This document shows, in pieces, positions 21,796-28,939 of a stretch of DNA of 28,939 nt. The notes beneath the pieces were generated by a model, which did no database searches, was not told the origin of the DNA, and saw only the letters and a program-made list of their open reading frames with translations. This DNA comes from Welwitschia mirabilis. Lineage: Eukaryota > Gnetophyta > Gnetopsida > Welwitschiales. The stretch lies in assembly GCA_051453625.1 (NCBI GenBank), contig JBOZIK010000001.1, positions 258,277,918 through 258,306,856 of the forward strand. Direction: 5' to 3'. Position numbers and translations under genes: made by a program. The number at the start of each line of letters is the position of its first letter. The stretch's first letter is position 1.

Positions 21796-24700
21796 TGTGA
21801 TGATCTAATTTTTGAATTAGATCTCAAAGCACATTTTTTAAAAAACAAAATTCATTAACATGATAACACACCAATTTATATAACAAGATTAAATATCGTA
21901 GCATAATAATTTAGGTTATAACTAAGAGACTTACCTCTGAGTTATCGATAGCCTTCAAGTCAAGTAAACTATGTGATCACAACCCACCTGACTAATATCA
22001 CAATCAATCTTAAGGTTATTTAAAAATCCTAATTAGGAGCATATAAAAAAAGTGTGTAAGTTACATTTGAGTGATTGGATTTACTAATATCTAAGTATCC
22101 ATGCTTATGTAATCCTCATTTGGAGGATTTCAAGCTATACATAGTTCTATCTTAGACTTTATTCTAATCTTCACTAGTACACATGCACATAAGATAGATC
22201 AAAGTAGTCTATATTAGTGGCATATAGAAATCTTAGGTATGAAAGAATATAAGGAATAGTATAAGAACTCAATATTCAAACCAACATCAATAAATATCAC
22301 ACATGAATATATGTACATACGCATAGTACCTATGTGTAAAATTATAAGAGGCAGTCAGTCAAGAACTCTTGAGGTTACAACATCTAATCCTCTTATAAAA
22401 TTTTAATGCATGAATGGTGATGAAACACATGTATGTTGATATAAATTAGATATATGGGTATCCCAGTATCTATTTATACTAAACCCCTTAGTTACTTAAC
22501 TAAAATATCCATTAGTAATCTTCCATTACTAAGCATAAGAAACCCTTCATATCTTATTATAACATCTTAGTAGAAGCCAATGGGAAGGAATATATCATAA
22601 TAGATTGTCATTATAGTAAAATCATGGAAACAAATATGATTAACACATAGACATACATATACACATACATCATCTTGACAAGGTACCTCTTAGTTGCTCT
22701 CTTTATAATATATCATAATGAATATAATAACATATAAATATAAAATACCAAAGAGAATAGCCTATATGCCACTAACTAAGTCTCTATTCTCAATAGAATT
22801 AGATTAATAAAAGTCAAAGGGTAAAGATCACTAATTAAATGCCTAATAGTTTCAATGAGCATCATAGAATAGTCACTATTATTATATCATTTTATTCATA
22901 AGATAAGAAGTAACTATTTAGAATGTTTAACACATATTCACGAACATGTAAGAAAGTATATTTAAGGGTACATACCTAAAAAGTGCTAAGAATAGTAGAA
23001 GCAAACATGATTGTTATATACTATGCTAAAAACATGTGTCATTTTATAACTATACTATGCATATTATAATTTTATTAAATCATACTAAAAGCAACATCAG
23101 TATTAGTTAATACATCCAACAAAATCTAACATTCATTATAGATTAATTACTAAGTAACTAGGTATAAGAAAGCATTCTATTGAAATAACTATCATAACAA
23201 AATTATCTAAGAATCCAAAGAAGAGTCTTTAATCTTATTCAAACACTTAGTTCTTCATGTATCTATTCCTAACATTAACCTACTTCTTAAAAATAAAATA
23301 TGTTCCCACTTTATAATATATTTATGTAATACTATACATATGAGCTAGGCCAATATAAGATAATATAATATCATGCATATAATATAAAATATTATAATAT
23401 TATGTATATAATATAATATATATGCAATATAATTTGACATATTTGTAATATTATATAATATAATTTGATATAATACAATAATATAATTTAATACAATGTA
23501 ATATGTGTGTGTAATATTATGAATATGGCAAAATATATTATAATATATAGTATAATTATATAATTATATAATTATAGTATGATATAATATGTATATGTAA
23601 CGAAGTTTCCTTTAGTCGATAAACACCATAAACCACGTGAGCAATAGTGGTAAAGGAAGAAATTATAATGGCATTTTAAAAAAAATATATATTTTAAGGA
23701 CTAAAATAACCAATAAGAAAATCTAAAAAGTATGACTTAAGAAGTGGGTAACTTAACTTCATGAAATCTATTAGAATTTGAAACCTTTGTTAATTGATAA
23801 ACTTTTGTTTCTTCTTAAACGATGCTTTTAAATGTAAAGTGTGCAATTTAGATTGAATTATTTAACCAATTCTATTTTAAGTAATGTTTCTCATAGTTTT
23901 ACAATTTGCTAAATGAGGCCACATTAAGACATGTCCATGTATCTTCATTGTTTAGAACTAACAATATGGATATAGGGTTATGGCCCTTTGGTTACATCTA
24001 GAGCACTTCCAAATTACTGGAACTAGCACATGATACAATTATTATATCTAAACAAACATGCATGTACCACACATTTTAAGGTATGCTATTAAAAAGACTA
24101 ATTGACATTTTTCTTGAAAATCACTGACTACTCTAAAATAATAATTGATTCAAGATCCAAAATATCATAAAGAATAAGTATCAATAGGAAATGCCAAGAT
24201 TTTGTTTGGTAATAAACATCAAAATACTACAACTTGGTATAAGGTTAATTTGTGTAACTCCAGAAGCATGTCTTTTGGATTTTTCTTGATCCTTTTAGAA
24301 GTAATACTCTTAAGCCAACTATATTGGAATTTAATAGCTAATAAATCAAACTACCAGCATTTCCCATCCTACAGAGGAAGACAGACAAAAATTTATGTTA
24401 TCCTAAGTATCTCTCTCCCCTATCCTAACTATTTAGTTAATATAAAAGCATTATTTACAAATTCTAAAATCTATCTTTAGTTAAAAAAAGATTAGATAAA
24501 AATTTACATAAATTTTCATGTATTGATAGGGTACTAATGATGATAATCATGAGGATAAAAATTTTTATTAATGATTGAAGGAAGATAACAATGTTACTGC
24601 AAAATGCATTACACTAAACTCTATAAGATTGAAACTAGAATTCTTTGAATCAGATTAATTTCTAGTATTTCTACTTTAGCAGAAGCCATTACATCTTCAA

Positions 24701-25822
24701 GGTTACTAACTAGAGCCTCTAACTCAAATGCAGTATCTACATAAATTCAAATCTTCTTTACTTGAGTTGCTTCTTTTGTAAGTTTTGGCAGTTCTATGGT
24801 GGATAATTGCTTCTTGTTTCCATTCGGCTATGATGTTCTAATGGTTATGCAAGAGTTTTAGGGCATGCCATAAACCTTATCATCTGATGGAGCATAAGAC
24901 ATCTAAAACCCACCATACAGAGTGCTTGGTCACATGAAGAAGTTGTGAAAAATGAAAGAAAATAGATGGCAAAAGGAAGAAATAAGTAGGATAATAAGTG
25001 AATCGTGCAATTCATCATCGACTATCATTCAAAACCATTGATTTAGGGAAGAAAAATTATAACATGAAATAAGATAAAGTCTAATCTACAACAAAAAGCT
25101 AAAAAGGCATTGAACATGAGCCAAAAGTCACTTCTAAAAAGAAAGAATAACCCAAAATGCATTTTCCAGAAAGGTAGATCTACCAAAAATGTTTCCATGC
25201 TTGTCAAAATGCCTTCCTTATTTAGAGCAGCTAATGGAAATTAAGATGATTGCTACCCATAACATGTGTTTTCTATCGCACTACACCAAAATTACTCTCT
25301 ACATACATAATCCTGAACTCCTTCCTTGTGCATTTCCTTACCATGCATTTTTTGACCATAATGCATAAATGATTTGCTTAGGTGAAATTGCCCTACCTCA
25401 GATTCATTGATTTCACCATTTTGTGAGAGCCTCCATCTACGACTTGAATTCATGTTGAGAATTGAAACTAAAAGAAACACTCTTACATCTAAACAAAGTG
25501 GAATATTGGCCTAGAGCCTCTTCTACTCCTTCTTCTTCAACCCAAATGATGCTTTTGCCTATGAATTGTGACTACATTTCACAACACTAGCTCTAATAGT
25601 TTCCATCATCCCCCATAAACATACCTCTACAAATGTATATCTCATAAATTACCATCTCCACCACGCTTATTTGTCTACTTTCTTTCCTCTATAATTTTTC
25701 CCAAGATTATTACCCTGTGTTGTGTTTTTATTGCACCTCCTAATGTTTCCTTCATGGCACACTGTTAATGCAATTGCACACACCCTACTACAAAGAATAT
25801 TACAATGACTTGGGATGTCACA
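21796..25822 (-). repeat. Right LTR (5' LTR of the minus-strand element), 4027 bp
   Basis: On the minus strand it starts TGTGACATCCCAAGTC and ends TAGATCATCACA, so it keeps the canonical TG...CA ends and a six-base terminal inverted pattern (TGTGAC/GTCACA, one mismatch). Being a single copy without the internal duplication of the left LTR, it is the better template for the ancestral LTR, apart from missing about 220 bases near 25265. The two short minus-strand frames inside it (25292-25480 and 25667-25885) are closed by stops in the left LTR, and the second runs past the LTR border, so neither is supported as a gene. Confidence 0.9.
23355..23600. repeat. TATAA-type low-complexity array in right LTR
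   Basis: Counterpart of the array at 17720-18165, made of ATATAAT and TAATAT words. It is shorter than the left one by nearly 200 bases, so the tract has expanded, contracted or both since insertion. Confidence 0.8.
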
Positions 25823-25827
25823 GATAC
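25823..25827. repeat. Target site duplication (right), GATAC
   Basis: Exact repeat of 16185-16189, directly after the terminal ...GTCACA of the right LTR. With both copies intact, the two LTRs belong to one insertion and not to two unrelated solo LTRs. Confidence 0.9.
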
Positions 25828-25849
25828 ATCTAAACACAGAGTAAGGTAG

Positions 25850-26270
25850 TTGAACAACCAGGTTGTGGGCTAATAATAATATCATTGATACTTGGTTAAG
25901 AGTTTACATAGAGACTAGAAATACATTTCCTAGCATTTTAGGTAACTAGACACTTATAAAAACTATGAGAAAAGAAATGTTCTACATTACAATAGAACAC
26001 TAAGAAGAAATAAATATCATATGCTAGAGATGGATGTAAATGGAAAAATATTAATGGATTAGACATCATAAAGAGACTAAAATTTTTGGATAAGTCAGAG
26101 CTTTATATGCATGCTTTATTATTTAGCTATGAAACTATAATGATAACTTTGTCTTTTCAGACTTACTAAATTTGTGATGAATAATGTCATTTTATTAATG
26201 ATGTCATAAGCAAGTATAGCCTAAAAAGAAACATAGGATTATCATTTTTTCAAATAATATCTAGAAATTT
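25850..26270 (+). pseudogene. Ty1/copia gag remnant (UBN2-type)
   Basis: Gag forms the copia particle. At 25964-26032 the translation reads Tyr-Glu-Lys-Arg-Asn-Val-Leu-His-Tyr-Asn-Arg-Thr-Leu, then Arg-Arg-Asn-Lys-Tyr-His-Met, fitting the WxxLxxxYExxxxxxxxxLRRxLYxMKM pattern of copia gag. In another frame, 26125-26163 reads Ser-Tyr-Glu-Thr-Ile-Met-Ile-Thr-Leu-Ser-Phe, like LPxSYETLVxxLS. Near 26198-26218 Asn-Asp-Val-Ile-Ser-Lys-Tyr resembles the following DDVISxLL segment. Frameshifts and stops abolish function. The downstream zinc knuckle and pol are not recognisable. The remnant lies directly beside the giant LTR element's right target duplication, so its N-terminal part may lie left of 16190. 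Confidence 0.6.
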
Positions 26271-27686
26271 TAATGTAGGATATTACCTTTAAAAAAAATC
26301 AAGATCAAATATTAATTTTTTAAATGTTATTCTTATCATGCAATTTAGTACATAGAGTAAATAATCCTTATTCATCATGGAAACAAAGCTTTGTTAGTTC
26401 CTAATTTGATCTAAGAAGTGCATAATTTGGATGAATGAAATACCTAAACCCCAAAATCAAAAGAGATCCATTAAAAATTAATTTATTAAAGAAAATCTTA
26501 TAGAATCTTAGCCCATTAATAATTTCAATATCCACTAAGTACATCCCAAGTTTTTGAAATTTTCTAAATCACAAGAGAATCAGGAATAGAAATGGCTAGA
26601 AGAAAAATAAAATAATTAAGATTACTATTGAAAATTTAACTATTTAATTTTTGGATTTTTTTTACATTAGTTTGTTTTTAAGGAAAAGAATTCAATCATC
26701 ATCATCTTTAATACATTTATTAATTCATTTATCTAAAATATAAACACATAAATTATAGTAAGTAATAAGTGAAGTCCTCTATCTTTCTTACTAGTGATGT
26801 AACTATTCCAAGCAACTCTACAACATACTTTTTAGTTTTTAGTAGTAGATTATACAAGGTAATGAATTACTTAGCCAATTCTATGATAATAATATTTAGT
26901 AGAAGCTTAACATATTGAATGGTAAACATGTAGTGATTGAATAATTTCTTAATTAATAAAATTTTACTAAAGAGAGTAAGTTCCCTTTCTTTTTATTTTT
27001 CTAGCTTCTTACCAAAATTTTTAATAAATAATTTCATAAAATCTTTAGATTATCTTCAAAAGAAAAATGAATTTATAAAATCTTATGAGTGTGCTAGTTA
27101 CTAATGTTATCTTTGCAATAAATAGTAAACTTTGTATAATGAATATAAAATCTAAACAATTGCTAATAACTTACTAACATGATGTAGAGGTTTATAATCA
27201 TGAAAAAGAAATTATCTATAAAGTATATGTAGAGGAGTTGTATAGATCTATCATCCAATGAAAATTCCCTCATGATTTCATTTTAAATATCATAATGAAG
27301 GTTATACAAAAGGAATTCTATAATAATAATGAAAAAGTAAGGAAATACTGAACACCCTTAATGTACTAATCTCTAAAGAGAAAAGCGTATACTTGTCCCA
27401 AAGTTTATAGTATCTTAATCACTTACATCATTAATTAAGATACATACTATACAAATATATAACTTGCCAAATCCCAATATATTAAGGTGGAAACTTATCA
27501 AACCTCACTCAATTCTATCATACATCTTAACATAACCTAAATTGATTACAACAATATTCTAATTTGTGTTAGAAGTTCAATACATCCCTTTGAAGATGTA
27601 ATTACATTATTTAAGATGTATTTACCTTTAATAAAAACCATTTAGTGGGTTGTTATAATATCCTTAATAATGTTTTAGAATCTATG
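26271..27686. other. No recognisable gene; AT-rich DNA
   Basis: Copia protease, integrase and RT would be expected downstream of the gag relic on the plus strand, but I could not find their motifs here on either strand. No repeat structure was noticed. The stretch ends at an N gap. Confidence 0.5.
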
Positions 27687-28144
27687 NNNNNNNNNNNNNN
27701 NNNNNNNNNNNNNNNNNNNNNNNNNNNNNNNNNNNNNNNNNNNNNNNNNNNNNNNNNNNNNNNNNNNNNNNNNNNNNNNNNNNNNNNNNNNNNNNNNNNN
27801 NNNNNNNNNNNNNNNNNNNNNNNNNNNNNNNNNNNNNNNNNNNNNNNNNNNNNNNNNNNNNNNNNNNNNNNNNNNNNNNNNNNNNNNNNNNNNNNNNNNN
27901 NNNNNNNNNNNNNNNNNNNNNNNNNNNNNNNNNNNNNNNNNNNNNNNNNNNNNNNNNNNNNNNNNNNNNNNNNNNNNNNNNNNNNNNNNNNNNNNNNNNN
28001 NNNNNNNNNNNNNNNNNNNNNNNNNNNNNNNNNNNNNNNNNNNNNNNNNNNNNNNNNNNNNNNNNNNNNNNNNNNNNNNNNNNNNNNNNNNNNNNNNNNN
28101 NNNNNNNNNNNNNNNNNNNNNNNNNNNNNNNNNNNNNNNNNNNN
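27687..28144. other. Assembly gap (458 N)
   Basis: Run of N. The long open frames that cross it on both strands consist almost entirely of undetermined residues and are artefacts. Confidence 0.98.
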
Positions 28145-28332
28145 CTTATCTTAGTATTAGCCAATGGAAGGAAAAATGTAAATCATATGCATAGGCCTAA
28201 TGCAAGAAGTATAGCTAAAGTTCTTGTAAAAGAAGAACTTACTTGGAGGAAAGAAGATTGATTATCCTTGAAGAAGATCGAAGAATTGCTAAGCTCCAAG
28301 ATCCTATTTTTAAGATCTAAAGCTTAAGTTTT

Positions 28333-28374
28333 AAGCTCTAAGCTCCTAGCTCCAAGCTCCAAGCTCTAACTCCA
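28333..28374. repeat. Heptamer array, six AAGCTCC-like units
   Basis: Successive 7-base units are AAGCTCT, AAGCTCC, TAGCTCC, AAGCTCC, AAGCTCT and AACTCCA. A looser copy (TAAGCTCCAAG) occurs upstream near 28289. Units contain AGCT, a palindrome. Confidence 0.9.
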
Positions 28375-28461
28375 CACTCGATACAAAGAATAATTGAGAA
28401 GAACTTTTAGTAGTATAAACTTTCTTGAAGAATACTAGTTTGAGAAAATGTGAGAGGGCTC

Positions 28462-28469
28462 AATTTATA
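28462..28469 (-). promoter_or_regulatory. TATA-like box
   Basis: Minus-strand TATAAATT within CTATCTATAAATTGAGCCC. The sequence context (GC-richer bases directly downstream) resembles plant LTR promoters. In such AT-rich DNA a chance match is likely, so the call depends on the neighbouring repeats. Confidence 0.35.
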
Positions 28470-28567
28470 GATAGATGGTATATCAAAGGTCCTTGATATA
28501 ATTATTTTAAAATCATCTACATCATTTTACCTATAAGATAAGAAAAGTTCTTTTACTTGATAATATT

Positions 28568-28740
28568 GATCAATGACAAGTTAAATGAACTTATGAAAAA
28601 GTGACATTGACATGTATGACAATGATAAGATTGATCAATGATAAGTTAGATGAGTTTGTGTAGAAGTGACATTGATCAGATTAGTCAATAAGAAGTTGTA
28701 AGAGCTTATATAAAAAGTGAAAGTGATGTATCAATGACAA
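28568..28740. repeat. Three diverged direct repeats, 50-65 bp
   Basis: Units start near 28568, 28633 and 28683 and share the order GATCAATGA(C/T)AAGTTA(A/G)ATGA(A/G)-TT-TG, then AAAAGTGACATTGA or AGAAGTGACATTGA. The third unit is the most altered. Upstream direct repeats of this sort are common in LTR U3 regions. Confidence 0.75.
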
Positions 28741-28939
28741 AAGGAATCTTATTTATAACTCATGCACCTAATTTGGGTGAGTAATCTTTTTGCTTTAATT
28801 AACAAGATCAATTACGTGTATCATTTACTCATGCTAGTTCTTTATTTATCCTTTATAGGCTCATACTTAATCAAAAACATACTTAAAATGCATTGAAAGA
28901 ACAAATGCACCAATTTCAAAATTGTCATGTGACACAATA

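Larger units (their letters stand above)
16190..25822 (-). mobile_element. Complete non-autonomous LTR retrotransposon with giant LTRs and 119-bp interior
   Basis: The element is 9633 bp as assembled. It consists of a left LTR (16190-21676), a 119-bp interior (21677-21795) and a right LTR (21796-25822), and is flanked by the perfect duplication GATAC. The orientation is minus because the primer site adjoins the right LTR and the polypurine tract adjoins the left one. The interior has no room for gag or pol, so movement must have relied on proteins from another element. LTRs of about 4 kb with an initiator-Met-tRNA primer site are known in the Tekay/Del group of Ty3/gypsy, so a derivative of that group is a reasonable guess. 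The LTRs differ at roughly one position in four or five in the stretches that I aligned by eye, so the insertion is very old. Known small-interior classes do not fit well: TRIMs have short LTRs, and LARDs have a multi-kb interior. Confidence 0.9.
28145..28939 (-). repeat. Probable partial LTR or promoter-bearing repeat, minus strand
   Basis: Three features in a row fit an LTR read leftwards: direct repeats at 28568-28740 (U3-like), a TATAAATTG box on the minus strand at 28461-28469, and a short tandem array at 28333-28374 downstream of it (R/U5-like). Neither end is visible, since the left side meets an N gap and the right side the window edge. The family is unknown, and a non-LTR repeat with similar layout cannot be excluded. 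Confidence 0.4.

Noticed and set aside
24202-24480. 92-codon plus-strand open frame inside the right LTR
   Set aside because: It is on the sense-opposite strand of the element, starts in duplicated LTR sequence, and the matching positions in the left LTR copies carry indels and stops. No family resemblance.
25292-25480. 62-codon minus-strand frame in the right LTR as a possible LTR-encoded protein
   Set aside because: The aligned part of the left LTR (around 21170-21400) contains stops and indels, and the translation matches no family I know. With LTRs this old, absence of an intact copy does not rule out an ancestral ORF, but nothing supports one.
27645-28164. Long open frames (160-169 codons) on both strands
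   Set aside because: They consist almost entirely of undetermined residues from the 458-N gap.
1-28939. tRNA, rRNA or intact cellular gene
   Set aside because: No tRNA cloverleaf, rRNA core sequence or uninterrupted gene-length frame was seen on either strand. The only tRNA-like sequences are primer binding sites.

Overview
This window looks like repeat-derived intergenic DNA from a large plant nuclear genome, probably a seed plant. The evidence is: the sequence is very A+T-rich with almost no CpG; no open frame exceeds about 100 codons outside N gaps; and the recognisable relics are plant-type retroelements (a LINE with DUF4283-type ORF1, Ty1/copia fragments, and LTR elements primed by initiator-Met tRNA). 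Stops inside the relics are mostly CAA/CAG/CGA turned into TAA/TAG/TGA, as expected from deamination of methylated cytosine over a long time. A gnetophyte-like genome (for example Welwitschia, known for low GC and ancient retroelements) would fit, but that is a guess. I support no intact protein-coding gene, tRNA, rRNA or CRISPR array.

Layout. 1-6.4 kb: mostly anonymous AT-rich DNA, with a possible minus-strand LTR/primer-binding-site junction near 1.66 kb, a diverged 300-bp-spaced duplication at 1.9-2.36 kb, two N gaps, a decayed lysine-rich coding-like stretch (3.53-4.08 kb) and two GC-richer patches. 6.8-10.33 kb: a decayed plus-strand LINE with ORF1 (DUF4283-like and zinc knuckle), the end of the endonuclease domain, and reverse transcriptase. 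10.33-14.14 kb: unrecognised DNA, then two convergent Ty1/copia RNase H relics (plus at 12.55-12.89 kb, minus at 13.55-14.14 kb) with a 33-36 bp minisatellite between them. 14.14-16.18 kb: nothing recognised.

The main finding is at 16190-25822: a complete but ancient non-autonomous LTR retrotransposon on the minus strand. It has giant LTRs (5487 bp as assembled, and 4027 bp) that enclose only 119 bp. Those 119 bp hold a polypurine tract at one end and an initiator-Met-tRNA primer binding site at the other, and no coding sequence. A perfect 5-bp target duplication (GATAC) flanks the element. The left LTR carries an extra direct duplication of about 0.94 kb on both sides of a 100-N gap. The element lies directly against a decayed plus-strand copia gag (about 25.85-26.27 kb) and may have inserted into it.

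26.3-27.69 kb is anonymous, followed by a 458-N gap. The right end (28.15-28.94 kb) looks like a minus-strand LTR or promoter-bearing repeat, with a heptamer array, a TATA-like box and direct repeats. The window therefore records nested decayed retroelements and not a set of cooperating genes.
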